Below, in pieces: positions 46,540 to 55,906 of a stretch of DNA of 64,000 nt. Source of the DNA: Marinobacter sp. ELB17 (GTDB lineage Bacteria > Pseudomonadota > Gammaproteobacteria > Pseudomonadales > Oleiphilaceae). Under the pieces are notes generated by a model that did no database searches, was not told where the DNA came from, and was given only the letters and a program-made list of their open reading frames with translations. Within the stretch, counting starts at the first letter, position 1, and each line of letters opens with the position of its first letter. Both the position numbers and the translations under genes were made by a program. The DNA lies in NCBI RefSeq assembly GCF_000169375.1, contig NZ_AAXY01000004.1, forward strand, positions 279,130 through 343,129, in the 5' to 3' direction.

Positions 46540-47466
46540 ATGAAAATTCGTATCAATGAAGTAGGCCCCCGCGACGGGCTGCAAAGCCAGGGCAAAACGT
46601 TGTCGGTTGAGGACCGGCTGTCGCTGATCCAGGCGCTGGTGAAGGTCGGACTGAAAAACGTCGAGGCAGGCAGCTTTGTATCACCAAAAGCAGTGCCGCA
46701 AATGGCGGGTACGGATGATCTGTTTGCGCTGCTTCCAGAGCGAAGCGCGGTCCGTTACGCCGGGCTTGTGCCGAATATGAAAGGTTATGAGCTTGCAGTC
46801 GCTGCCGGCGCAAATGTGGTAAATGTCGTTCTTTCTGTGACTGAAACCATGAATCAGAAAAACATCCGCATGTCTCTGCCGCAGACCGTTGAGGTTTGTA
46901 CGGCGATTATTGAGCGCGGCCGGTGCGAGGGAGTCGAGGTTCAGGCTTATCTGGCGGTGGCATTCGAGTGTCCGTTTGAGGGGTTGGTGGAGCCAGCGGT
47001 TGTTGCGCGGTTGGCCAAACGTTTGGAACAGGCCGGGGCAAGCAAGATCATCATTGCCGACACCATTGGTGCCGCCAATCCGGAACATGTTCGTCGTCTG
47101 CTCAATGGGGTCATCAGCGAAGTGGGTTCGGACATTCTGTCCTGTCATTTCCACGATACTCGGGGTATAGCTTTAGCCAATATAACGGCGGCCCTGGATC
47201 ACGGCATACGGGAATTCGACACCTCTATTGGTGGTCTTGGCGGGTGCCCTTTCTCGCCGGGCGCCACCGGTAACGTGGCCACCGAAGATGTGGTGCTGTT
47301 ACTCAACAGTATGGGCCATGACACGGGCATTAATCCCTTCGATCTCGTTCCCGTTGTATGTCTGGCCGAACAGCTAACCGGCGTGCCCCTGGGTGGGAAG
47401 AGTTTTCGCTGGCTCAGTCAGCAGTTGTCAAAAGCTTCTACCGCGGGGACTTCTCATGGTGGGTAA
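46540..47466 (+). CDS. Hydroxymethylglutaryl-CoA lyase family protein
   Basis: A 308-residue TIM-barrel lyase. RDGLQ (R11-D12) near the start, the metal-binding H203 and H205 in CHFHDTRGIALANI and the flexible loop with C236 in GGLGGCPFSPGATGNVATED are all present, so activity is expected. Known activities of the family are cleavage of HMG-CoA to acetoacetate and acetyl-CoA, and of related 3-hydroxy-3-alkyl acyl-CoAs (for example citramalyl-CoA-like). In this cluster the substrate is probably the product of the CoA-transferase. 13 bp after the CoA-transferase. Confidence 0.88.
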   Translation: MKIRINEVGPRDGLQSQGKTLSVEDRLSLIQALVKVGLKNVEAGSFVSPKAVPQMAGTDDLFALLPERSAVRYAGLVPNMKGYELAVAAGANVVNVVLSVTETMNQKNIRMSLPQTVEVCTAIIERGRCEGVEVQAYLAVAFECPFEGLVEPAVVARLAKRLEQAGASKIIIADTIGAANPEHVRRLLNGVISEVGSDILSCHFHDTRGIALANITAALDHGIREFDTSIGGLGGCPFSPGATGNVATEDVVLLLNSMGHDTGINPFDLVPVVCLAEQLTGVPLGGKSFRWLSQQLSKASTAGTSHGG

Positions 47467-48445
47467 GGTCCTGGGTTTTGCAGCGCAAATAGCGCCTTGG
47501 GCGATCGTGGGTGGGCTGGCTTACGCAGCGGCGTTCATCAAGCCCGGTGTCGAGGCTTTGCCGTTGCCGCAACCGCTTAACGAGCCTCGCGACCTGTTCT
47601 ATGACGTGAGTGAATCTGCACCTGGCAAGTTCTGGTTCGCGGGTAATAGCGGCCTGATTCTCGAAGGTGGACAGACGATAGAGCAATGGCAACGCCACAT
47701 CATGTCGGAGCCCGTGAATCTTCAGGGCATTGCTGCTTCCACCGATGGAACGGTGCTGGCGGTTGGCAATTCCGGCTGGACATTCCGGCACCACGGTAAC
47801 GGAGAGTGGGCATCGCATCACCTGCCGGTTTCCGACATTGCAGGAAAATTGATCGAAGTTACGTGGCAGGACGGTTACTTCTGGGTGATCGGCGAGATGG
47901 GTGCCATTTTCCGCACGGACGCCGCAGCCACTGAGTGGGAAGATCTCAGTATTGAGGGCGATGTAGCGCTTAATGATATTGCCCGAACAGAAAATGGTGA
48001 TCTGTGGATCACCGCTGAGTTTGGCACGCTTTATCACTCTGTTGACCAAGGCGATAGCTGGGAAAGTCAGGAGCTCGGTTACGAAAGCCTGCGCTCCCTG
48101 GCATTTTACGGAACCAAAGGCGTCATAGTCGGCAACGGTGGGGTGATTTTCCGCACAGACGATTCCGGCCTGAACTGGGCGGAGGTGTCGTCACCCACAA
48201 CAGAGCATCTTTACGATGTGATCAAAGACGATGGGCGCTGGCTGGCGACCGGTAACGGCGGCGCTCTGTTGAGCTCACAAGATGGTGAAAGCTGGAACCT
48301 GCTCTCTCCCGAAGGTTTCGCAGACGGCTACCACACGCGCTTATTAGCGACAGAAAACGGTGTTCTTATTGCTGGCCAGTCCATCGGTTTGCTGTCTGGC
48401 GAGCGTTGGATGAGCTTACCTGATTCGCTGGCAGGAGGACGCTGA
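47456..48445 (+). CDS. YCF48/BNR-type beta-propeller protein of the transport module
   Basis: A 329-residue protein with one N-terminal hydrophobic segment (AAQIAPWAIVGGLAYAAAF) that would anchor it in the membrane with the propeller outside. Repeats with the pattern GNSGLIL, GEMGAIFRT, AEFGTLYHS, GNGGVIFRT and GNGGALLSS mark an Asp-box/YCF48 propeller. It overlaps the lyase gene by 11 bases. Propellers of this kind are frequently encoded beside RND transporters with DUF1302 and DUF1329 genes, as here. Exact role unknown. Confidence 0.78.
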   Translation: MVGKVLGFAAQIAPWAIVGGLAYAAAFIKPGVEALPLPQPLNEPRDLFYDVSESAPGKFWFAGNSGLILEGGQTIEQWQRHIMSEPVNLQGIAASTDGTVLAVGNSGWTFRHHGNGEWASHHLPVSDIAGKLIEVTWQDGYFWVIGEMGAIFRTDAAATEWEDLSIEGDVALNDIARTENGDLWITAEFGTLYHSVDQGDSWESQELGYESLRSLAFYGTKGVIVGNGGVIFRTDDSGLNWAEVSSPTTEHLYDVIKDDGRWLATGNGGALLSSQDGESWNLLSPEGFADGYHTRLLATENGVLIAGQSIGLLSGERWMSLPDSLAGGR

Positions 48446-48447
48446 TC

Positions 48448-50808
48448 ATGATTAGTGAGATTGCGCGTTCTCTATCTGAATTCTCTATCCGCCATCGGGG
48501 CTGGGTTGCGATTGTTATTTTCGTCAGCACCGCGCTGATGGCTCTGAACCTGCTCAAAATCGATGTGCGCACTGTGTTCAGCGACATGATCCCGAGCGAC
48601 CACGAATACGTGGACGTGCATGAGGCCTACAAAGAAACCTTCGGCGGCAGTAACAAGGTTTCTATTCTGGTTCAGGCCCGGGAAGGGGACATTATGACCC
48701 TCCCGATATTGCAGGAAGTCCAGCGGGTAACCCGAGAACTGGCGAAAGTGAGTGGCGTAAACTCGTTCCAGATTGTTTCCCTTGCCTCTCGAAAACTGAA
48801 GTCTGTCCGCGCTTCCTCCATGGGAATTGAAAGCGTTCCACTGATGTGGCCGGATGTGCCGGAGACTGGGGCAGGAATTGATGAACTGAGGGAAGCCATC
48901 GTCAACAACCCGCTGGTTTACGGGATCTACGTTGAACAAGACCTTTCATCAACCCTCATCCAGATGGATTTCTATGACCATTTGGTGGATTACAGCCGTA
49001 TTTTCCCGCAGGTTCAGGCCATTCTGGATGCCTCACCGGTAGCCGATCAGGTTACATATCATGTTGTTGGTGAACCGATTCTTTATGGCTGGGTGGATCA
49101 TTTCCTCGACGAAACCGTCACGATCGCACTGGTCTCCCTTGGAGCCATGCTGTTTGCGCTCTTTCTGCTCAACCGCACCTGGCGTGGAACACTGCTTCCC
49201 TTGCTCAGTGGCGTTGTGTCGGCAATCTGGGCACTGAGCATCGGCGTGCTGCTTGGGTTCAACTTCGACCCACTGGTTATTGTTGTGGCGTTCATCATCA
49301 CCGCGCGCTGTTTCAGTCATGCAGTACAACTGATCACCCGATTTGATGATATTTGCGAGGGTGAGGGCATCTCTCCCCGCAAGTCTGCCGAACAGACCAT
49401 GAAGGAGCTGTTTCGTCCCGGATTGCTTGGGTTGGTTTCCGATGCGGGTGCAATCCTTTGCGTGCTGCTCACGCCCATCCCGCTGATCCAGAAAGTAGCT
49501 ATTATCGGTGCAATCTGGGTTGTCACCATCGGTTTCTCGGCGGTTATCCTTACGCCCGTCATGCTGAGCTGGGTAAAGACCCCTCTGCGTAATGCACACC
49601 CGCTCAATCTGCGCTTTTTGCAGACAGCGGTTCTCTCACTTGCGGTTCGGGTTGTGGAAACCCGGGCGCGCTTTTTCGTGATACCGGTGACCCTGCTGGT
49701 TGTCGGCCTGCTTGTATTCAAGGCGACGGATCTGACGATCGGTGACGCCACCACCGGCTCACCGGTGCTCTGGGAGGAGTCGGCCTTTAATCGTGATAGC
49801 GCACGGATCAACGCGAGTTATCCGGGCACAGAACAGATGTTCATTGTGATTGAGTCGGACGATATTGATGCTTTGAAACGCCCGGACGTGCTCTCCTGGA
49901 TGCAGGGGTTTCAGCGACGGATGGAGCGCTTGCCGCAAGTGGGTGGCAGTGTTTCTCTGGCCGACATCGTGCTGGGTGTGCGCAGAAACCTTTACGAAGG
50001 CAATCCCCGTTACAGCGAGTTAGGCGCAACACAACTCGAGAATGGCGAACTGATCAGTTTTTACATGCAGGGTGCTGCACCTGATGACCTGGCACAGTTT
50101 GCAGACCCCTTGTTCCGCAATGGCTCTGTCATTCTGTTTTTCCGTGATCGCCAGGGTGAAACCCTGCGCCAGGCGACCTATCAGATTCGGAGATACATAG
50201 ACGAGCACCCTCTGGAAGGCGTGAACGTTCGCCTGGCGGGTGGCTCTCTCGGCATTATTGCTGCGGTCAATGAAATCCTTCTGTCCGACCAGATTGAAGC
50301 GATTGCGCTTGCTCTGCTGGTGGTCATTCTCTCTTGTCTGTTGGTCTACCGTTCTTCAGCCAGCGGTGTTTTCTTCATCGTCCCGGTACTTATCTCCAAC
50401 GTGGTGACCTTTGCCTTTATGGCGTGGCAGGGCATTGGCATGAGCATCAGCACCCTGCCGGTGGTCGCGCTTGGTATTGGTCTGGGCGTCGATTATGCAT
50501 TTTATATCGTTGATTCTGTTAAAGAATATATTGAGAGATATCCTGAGTCGGAGCTCATGGAGGCTGTTCGGCAATCTCTGTTTTCTGCTGGCCGCGGCGT
50601 GCTCCTCACCTCTGTGACCCTCGCGGCTGGCGTTTTGTTCTGGTCTCTTTCTTCGCTGCGGTTCCAGGCGGAGATGGGGACATTGATTGGGCTCTGGTTG
50701 CTCGTGGCAGCGTTTACATCGCTGTTCGTTATGCCATCCCTGATCCGAGTGCTGAAACCGAAGTTTATCTTCGGTGACAGCATCAAAAATGCTGAATCCG
50801 GTCAATAG
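48448..50808 (+). CDS. RND/MMPL-family transporter
   Basis: A 786-residue inner-membrane protein of the RND superfamily, HAE2/MMPL-like. One helix near residue 20-40, a large periplasmic loop with VDVHEAYKETFGGSNKVSIL, five helices (~220-400), a second loop and five more helices (~600-760) with LGIGLGVDYAFYIVDSVKEY. It is shorter than HAE1 multidrug pumps. With the OM barrel and DUF1329 protein next door, it could move a hydrophobic substrate between envelope layers. Direction of transport unknown. Confidence 0.87.
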   Translation: MISEIARSLSEFSIRHRGWVAIVIFVSTALMALNLLKIDVRTVFSDMIPSDHEYVDVHEAYKETFGGSNKVSILVQAREGDIMTLPILQEVQRVTRELAKVSGVNSFQIVSLASRKLKSVRASSMGIESVPLMWPDVPETGAGIDELREAIVNNPLVYGIYVEQDLSSTLIQMDFYDHLVDYSRIFPQVQAILDASPVADQVTYHVVGEPILYGWVDHFLDETVTIALVSLGAMLFALFLLNRTWRGTLLPLLSGVVSAIWALSIGVLLGFNFDPLVIVVAFIITARCFSHAVQLITRFDDICEGEGISPRKSAEQTMKELFRPGLLGLVSDAGAILCVLLTPIPLIQKVAIIGAIWVVTIGFSAVILTPVMLSWVKTPLRNAHPLNLRFLQTAVLSLAVRVVETRARFFVIPVTLLVVGLLVFKATDLTIGDATTGSPVLWEESAFNRDSARINASYPGTEQMFIVIESDDIDALKRPDVLSWMQGFQRRMERLPQVGGSVSLADIVLGVRRNLYEGNPRYSELGATQLENGELISFYMQGAAPDDLAQFADPLFRNGSVILFFRDRQGETLRQATYQIRRYIDEHPLEGVNVRLAGGSLGIIAAVNEILLSDQIEAIALALLVVILSCLLVYRSSASGVFFIVPVLISNVVTFAFMAWQGIGMSISTLPVVALGIGLGVDYAFYIVDSVKEYIERYPESELMEAVRQSLFSAGRGVLLTSVTLAAGVLFWSLSSLRFQAEMGTLIGLWLLVAAFTSLFVMPSLIRVLKPKFIFGDSIKNAESGQ

Positions 50809-50851
50809 ACGGAGCGGCTGGCGCAATCCACTCAGTGAAATGGGTACCAAC

Positions 50852-52510
50852 ATGAAAAGTGATAACAAAAATAGATATTTGGGCGGCGGGCCTTTGAAGC
50901 GAGGGCTGTTGGCTGCTGGTGTTATGGCAGCGACAGTTTGCACGCCCCAGGCGGTGTTTGCCGATGAGGGCGACTGGCTGACCCGGGATTGGGAAGTAAA
51001 CGGGTATCTTCGCCAGCACCTGTCCTGGAATCTTGAGAATCCAACGTTGATAGGCCCCGATGGGCAGCAAAGGGATGACTATCGATACGATTTGTCGATG
51101 GCTCGCTCAGTGGCGAAACTCGATCTTTACCGCGACTTTGGTAATTGGCGGACGAAAATAACCGGGCGAATTAGCCGGGAATCGCCAACGGATTATGGCA
51201 ACGACTTGCAGGATGTAATGGATGAGTGGGCGGTTACCGGCGGTGCCTCCGGCTCTGCGGTGAATCTACGAGACGATGTATACGATACTGAAGAGCTGCG
51301 CGAGTTCTGGGTACAGGGCAACCTGACCGAAACAACCAATATAAAGATTGGGCGGCAGCAGGTTGTCTGGGGCGAAACTGACTTCTTCCAGCTGCTGGAC
51401 GTTGTTCATGGTTATGACTTCCGCTGGCGTTCGTTCCTTGAACCTGAGAACGAGGAACTGCGCAAACCGTTGAACATGATCAACCTGACTCAGCAGATCT
51501 ATGATCTGGATGGAACCCTTCAGGTGCTCTACATCCCGGGCAAACTGAATGACGGTAAAGACCGGGGCAATAATTACGATGTTGAAGGCGGTCGCTGGGC
51601 GAACAATCCGAACAAGGGTATCACCTTTGCCTCGGCACCTTTTGGCGCCAACGTACGCTACAACTACGACCATCCCGATGCCGATATGGACGATGACTCT
51701 TTTGGTTTGCGCTGGAGTGGTCTGGCGGGTGACTGGGGTTATTCTCTGGGCTATTTTCATGGGCCTAACCCCAATCCGGTTGCGAACGCCAACCCGGCGA
51801 CAAACCCCGGCCAGCCACAACTTCAGACGGGCGCTTATGAAGGAGTCTATGAAGGCGGTGCCACGGAAGCGGGCGAGTTTATATTCCCCTACATTGATGT
51901 TTTTGGCGTAACCGCCAACAACTACTTTGCCGGCCCCGACCTGGTCTTCAGTGCCGAACTGGCCTATATCCCCAATGCACCCTACAACGTGGGTATCCAG
52001 AGCATCGCAGAAGGCGCGGGTTGCGGATTTTTCCCGGGTTTTTGTGGCATCGAGGAAAAGAGCCTTTTCCGCTCAATGCTTCGCGTAGACAAGCAGCTTG
52101 ATCTCCAGAGTGCGCTGGGTACCAGTCGCCCGTCTTTCTTCACTGTTCAGCTGTTCAATAACTGGATAACGGATTTTGAAAAAGACGAGCAGATTGTAAA
52201 CCTTGCCGGCTTTGGCGGTGAAACCAAAGAGTTCAGCAGTATTCTCACGGCCGTTCTTGCAGCCAACTATGCTAACGATCAGATCAATCCATCTTTGGCA
52301 CTGGGTTCAGACCTTACCTACGGCGGCGGCTTCATCATTCCTGCGGTGGAGTTTGCTTACGGTAACCATGTGCGAGTACGTCTGGAAGCGGATATCTTCT
52401 TCCATGAAAAAGATCAGGATCGCCCGCTTCAGGGCTTCAACGATACCAATCTGTTCGGATATTTCTCTGGCAACGATCAACTCGTCGCCCGTTTGACTTA
52501 TCAGTTCTGA
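50852..52510 (+). CDS. DUF1302 family predicted outer-membrane beta-barrel
   Basis: A 552-residue exported protein. The signal region (GGGPLKRGLLAAGVMAATVC then FADEGDW) is preceded by a charged stretch. Alternating-hydrophobicity strands run throughout, and the C-terminus NDQLVARLTYQF ends in Phe, the signature of a BAM-assembled outer-membrane barrel. NLTETTNIKIGRQQVVWGET is the conserved DUF1302 segment. Two ATGs (50840, 50852) are possible and neither has a good ribosome site; 50852 is chosen as closest to the signal. Likely porin-like channel for the cluster substrate. Confidence 0.82.
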   Translation: MKSDNKNRYLGGGPLKRGLLAAGVMAATVCTPQAVFADEGDWLTRDWEVNGYLRQHLSWNLENPTLIGPDGQQRDDYRYDLSMARSVAKLDLYRDFGNWRTKITGRISRESPTDYGNDLQDVMDEWAVTGGASGSAVNLRDDVYDTEELREFWVQGNLTETTNIKIGRQQVVWGETDFFQLLDVVHGYDFRWRSFLEPENEELRKPLNMINLTQQIYDLDGTLQVLYIPGKLNDGKDRGNNYDVEGGRWANNPNKGITFASAPFGANVRYNYDHPDADMDDDSFGLRWSGLAGDWGYSLGYFHGPNPNPVANANPATNPGQPQLQTGAYEGVYEGGATEAGEFIFPYIDVFGVTANNYFAGPDLVFSAELAYIPNAPYNVGIQSIAEGAGCGFFPGFCGIEEKSLFRSMLRVDKQLDLQSALGTSRPSFFTVQLFNNWITDFEKDEQIVNLAGFGGETKEFSSILTAVLAANYANDQINPSLALGSDLTYGGGFIIPAVEFAYGNHVRVRLEADIFFHEKDQDRPLQGFNDTNLFGYFSGNDQLVARLTYQF

Positions 52511-52529
52511 GGATTCAAGGAGAATAATA

Positions 52530-53792
52530 ATGAAAACAATTACTTCTGTTAAAAGCCTCGCCCTTGCTGTGGGTTTGATAACGAGCTCGGGTTTTCTGTC
52601 GGCGGCGGACCTGTCTGCCGGTGATGTCATCAATGCGAGCAATCTTGACCAGCGTCTTTCTGATACCTTTTTGGGCGACGGAATAGACACCTTGTTAACG
52701 GATGTTCAGCAGCAACTGATCCGCGACGAAGGCCTGGTGATAACTCTGAAAGATCCTGAACCTATTCGTTTGGGCGACGATTACCTGGCGGCCACCCGGA
52801 AGTATTCCGGTGGTGTCAGCTTCAACACCGATACCCGGATGATGGAGGGTTGGAAGGCAGGCATACCGTTTCCAAATATCACTGAAGACACACCGAATGC
52901 CGCTGAAAAGCTGATCTGGAATCATAACGTTGCTCAGCCGATCAAGAACTATCAGGACTACTCGCAGTTTACTTATTTGTTTATAGATGACGAACGCGGC
53001 CTGGAACGAACTCAGGAGTGGGCTTTGCTTCGCTATTACATGAAAGGGCGCCTGGGCGAAGAGGACACTGTTGAGGGCAATGACGACGTGCTCTGGAAGC
53101 AATTGTTGTACGCCACCTATCCAGCGGATATTCGCGGGCTGGGTCTTTACACGGTTCGTTATGACAGCCCAAAGCTCGATGACAGCTGGGCGTACATTAA
53201 ATCGGTACGCCGTACCCGCCGTTTATCCGGGGGAACCTGGATGGACCCGATCGGTGGAACCGATCAGCTCAACGACGATATTGAAATTTTTAATGCTCAC
53301 CCAACCTGGTATCCGGAATACAAACTGCTGGGTAAGCGCAAGATCCTGGTGGTCGCAAATAGCACTATCAATCCGTGGGACTTTGATGCCAGTGGCAACG
53401 CCAGATTCCCCATTGTTGATCTGGATAACGCACCCTACTGGAACCCGAAGGAACAGTGGGAGCCCCGTGAAGTATGGGTAGTTGAAGCCATTGCGCCGCC
53501 GGAGCATCCGTACAGCAAAAAAGTGATGTATATGGATACCGAGTTTCCGCGGTTTTATATGGCGGATGTCTATGATCGCAAGGGTGAGTTCTGGAAATGG
53601 ATGAACTACAGCCTTCGCACCATAGATACAGAAGATGGCGATCGCGGCATCGTTTCAATGGCTGGCTTTACCATCGATTACCAACGTCGCCATGCCACTG
53701 TCTTTTTGAACCCTATACCAAAATTTAACACGCCGGGTGTTGATGGTAACTCCATAAGTCTGCGCCAGCTTGAACAGGCAGCCGTTCGCTGA
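52530..53792 (+). CDS. DUF1329 family exported protein (LolA-like fold)
   Basis: A 420-residue periplasmic or outer-membrane-associated protein with a signal peptide (MKTITSVKSLALAVGLITSS, cleavage after LSAA). AAGGAG precedes the ATG. DUF1329 proteins are predicted to have a lipoprotein-sorting-like fold suited to carrying hydrophobic ligands. The segments WWAG-like GWKAGIPFPNITEDTPNA and SVRRTRRLSGGTWMDPIGGT are typical. Together with DUF1302, YCF48 and RND proteins it makes a recurrent envelope module. Confidence 0.82.
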   Translation: MKTITSVKSLALAVGLITSSGFLSAADLSAGDVINASNLDQRLSDTFLGDGIDTLLTDVQQQLIRDEGLVITLKDPEPIRLGDDYLAATRKYSGGVSFNTDTRMMEGWKAGIPFPNITEDTPNAAEKLIWNHNVAQPIKNYQDYSQFTYLFIDDERGLERTQEWALLRYYMKGRLGEEDTVEGNDDVLWKQLLYATYPADIRGLGLYTVRYDSPKLDDSWAYIKSVRRTRRLSGGTWMDPIGGTDQLNDDIEIFNAHPTWYPEYKLLGKRKILVVANSTINPWDFDASGNARFPIVDLDNAPYWNPKEQWEPREVWVVEAIAPPEHPYSKKVMYMDTEFPRFYMADVYDRKGEFWKWMNYSLRTIDTEDGDRGIVSMAGFTIDYQRRHATVFLNPIPKFNTPGVDGNSISLRQLEQAAVR

Positions 53793-53829
53793 ACCGGCAC
53801 AAACCCTATTACAGAGTCAGGAGAGAAGT

Positions 53830-55902
53830 ATGAGCTTTCGACTTGGGGCTGATGTCGGTGGAACCTTCACGGACCTGCTCCTCATCAACGACGACACGGG
53901 TGCTACCTACACGGCTAAAGTACCCTCTACCCCTGCGGATTCGTCCGTGGGGGTCTTGAACGGCATTGAAAAAATTTGCCGGACATCCGGAATTGACCCA
54001 AAGCAGATTCGCTCGGTCATGCACGGAACCACGGTGGCAACCAATGCCATTCTTACGCAAAGAGGTGCAAAGGTCGGCCTTGTCACGACTCGCGGTTACA
54101 GGCAGGTGTTGCACATTGCCCGCTCGTTTGTGCCGGGTGGCCTGGGCGGCTGGGTGACGTTCAAAAAGCAGCCCCTGCTTGCACCACTGGAGCATACCGT
54201 AGAAGCAATAGAGCGGCTGAGCGCGGGCGGTGAAGTTGTAACGCCCCTGGACGAGGCTGATATCCGCAAACAGCTCGAGTTTCTGAAGGATGCAGGCATT
54301 GAGGCGTTAACTGTATCGCTCATCAATGCTTATGTCAGTGGGGTTCACGAAGAGCGGATTGGCGAGATCGCGGCGGAGGTAATGCCGGGAATACCCGTCT
54401 CTCTGTCGTCTCGCGTCGTGCCCGAGATGCAAGAGTATGAGCGTACAGAAACCACCGTGGTAAACAGCTTTGTTCGCCCGGAAGTTTCCAACTACCTGAA
54501 CCACCTTGAAACCGAGATTCGAGCGCGGCTGGCCGATGATGTTGAGCTTTCAATCTTGCGTTCAGACGGTGGCCTTGCCAACGGTGAGTCGGCATCTTAT
54601 ACGCCGGTGAACCTTCTGCTTTCTGGCCCTGCCGGCGGTGTGGCTGGCGCAATCTGGTTTTGCTCTCGCGGCGGTTTCGACAAGGTTCTGACATTTGACG
54701 TGGGCGGCACATCCACCGACGTGGCTCTCATAGAGAACAACAGCGCGCGCTTAAGACGTGAAACCAGAGTGGGTGATGTAGCCGTTCGTGCGCCTTCGGT
54801 GGACGTTCGAACGGTGGGTGCGGGTGGCGGATCCATTGCTTTCGTACCGGAACTGACTCGAGCCCTGCGTGTCGGGCCAGACAGCGCCGGAGCAGAGCCA
54901 GGACCTGCTGCCTATAACAAAGGCGGTGAGAAGGCGACGGTAACAGATGCCAACGTTGTGCTGGGTTACTTGCCTGCAAGCCAGAAGCTCGGTGGTGAAA
55001 TGGCGCTTTGCGTGGACCTCGCCGAAGCCGCCGTTCAAAGAGTTGCGGATGCCATGGGGGTCTCACTAAAAGAGGCTGCCGAAGGCATTGTACGCATTGC
55101 CAACGAACACATATTTGGTGCTTTGCGCCTTATTTCTGTTGAACAGGGCTACGATCCGCGAGAGTTTGCTCTGTGTGGTTTCGGCGGCGCGGGACCTCTC
55201 CACGCCAATGCGCTCGGCATTCTTATGGGCGCATGGCCGGTTATTGTGCCGCCATCGCCCGGTGTGCTTTGCGCCTATGGCGATGCGACAACACGGGTTA
55301 AGGATGAAGCATCTCGCTCGCTGGTGAAGAACTTCTCTGAACTCAGTCTGGACGAGGTGGTGGGCCTTCTTGATGGCCTGACCAGGCAGGTCAGCGCTTC
55401 ACTGGAAAAACAGGGAATACCCGCCAATGAACAGACTGTTATTTGGCAGGCGGATTTGCGTTATCAAGGGCAGGCGCTGTTGTTGACTCAGGATGTATCG
55501 CCTGACGATTTGCGTAAAGACGGCCTTGAGTTACTGCAAAAAGCATTCGATGCAGAGCACGAAAAGTTGTTCAGCTTCTCTCTTGAGGAGGACCGAGAGC
55601 TTGTCAACGTGCGCGCTATTGCCCGTGCGCCGCGGCCGAATATCGCCGATCGTGTTTGGGAAGCAGAGGCCGGAGCACTTGCGGATGCCGTCACAGGGCA
55701 CAGCCCGATCTATCTTCGCGGCACGGACTATCAGGCGACGCTGTACGACCGTGACAAGCTCTGCCCGGGTCACGTTGTGCCTGGCCCCGCCATTGTGACG
55801 GAAATGGACTCCACTACCGTTATCTTCCCGGACCATCAGGCAACCGTGGACAAAGTCGGCAACCTGCTGATAGAGCCCGTTGGCTACCAAGGTAAGGAGT
55901 AA
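53830..55902 (+). CDS. Hydantoinase/oxoprolinase family protein, subunit A (HyuA)
   Basis: A 690-residue ATP-binding subunit. Actin-fold phosphate motifs are seen as DVGGTFTDLLL near residues 8-18 and FDVGGTSTDVALI near 290; HGTTVATNAILTQRGAKVGL is the family signature. The start is the ATG at 53830 with AGGAG upstream. Relatives with subunit B hydrolyse cyclic amides (N-methylhydantoin, 5-oxoproline) or carboxylate ketones (acetone, acetophenone) at the cost of ATP. Four bp before the B-subunit gene. Which of these reactions applies is open; the neighbouring amidohydrolase argues for a cyclic imide/amide. Confidence 0.88.
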   Translation: MSFRLGADVGGTFTDLLLINDDTGATYTAKVPSTPADSSVGVLNGIEKICRTSGIDPKQIRSVMHGTTVATNAILTQRGAKVGLVTTRGYRQVLHIARSFVPGGLGGWVTFKKQPLLAPLEHTVEAIERLSAGGEVVTPLDEADIRKQLEFLKDAGIEALTVSLINAYVSGVHEERIGEIAAEVMPGIPVSLSSRVVPEMQEYERTETTVVNSFVRPEVSNYLNHLETEIRARLADDVELSILRSDGGLANGESASYTPVNLLLSGPAGGVAGAIWFCSRGGFDKVLTFDVGGTSTDVALIENNSARLRRETRVGDVAVRAPSVDVRTVGAGGGSIAFVPELTRALRVGPDSAGAEPGPAAYNKGGEKATVTDANVVLGYLPASQKLGGEMALCVDLAEAAVQRVADAMGVSLKEAAEGIVRIANEHIFGALRLISVEQGYDPREFALCGFGGAGPLHANALGILMGAWPVIVPPSPGVLCAYGDATTRVKDEASRSLVKNFSELSLDEVVGLLDGLTRQVSASLEKQGIPANEQTVIWQADLRYQGQALLLTQDVSPDDLRKDGLELLQKAFDAEHEKLFSFSLEEDRELVNVRAIARAPRPNIADRVWEAEAGALADAVTGHSPIYLRGTDYQATLYDRDKLCPGHVVPGPAIVTEMDSTTVIFPDHQATVDKVGNLLIEPVGYQGKE

Positions 55903-55906
55903 TCGT

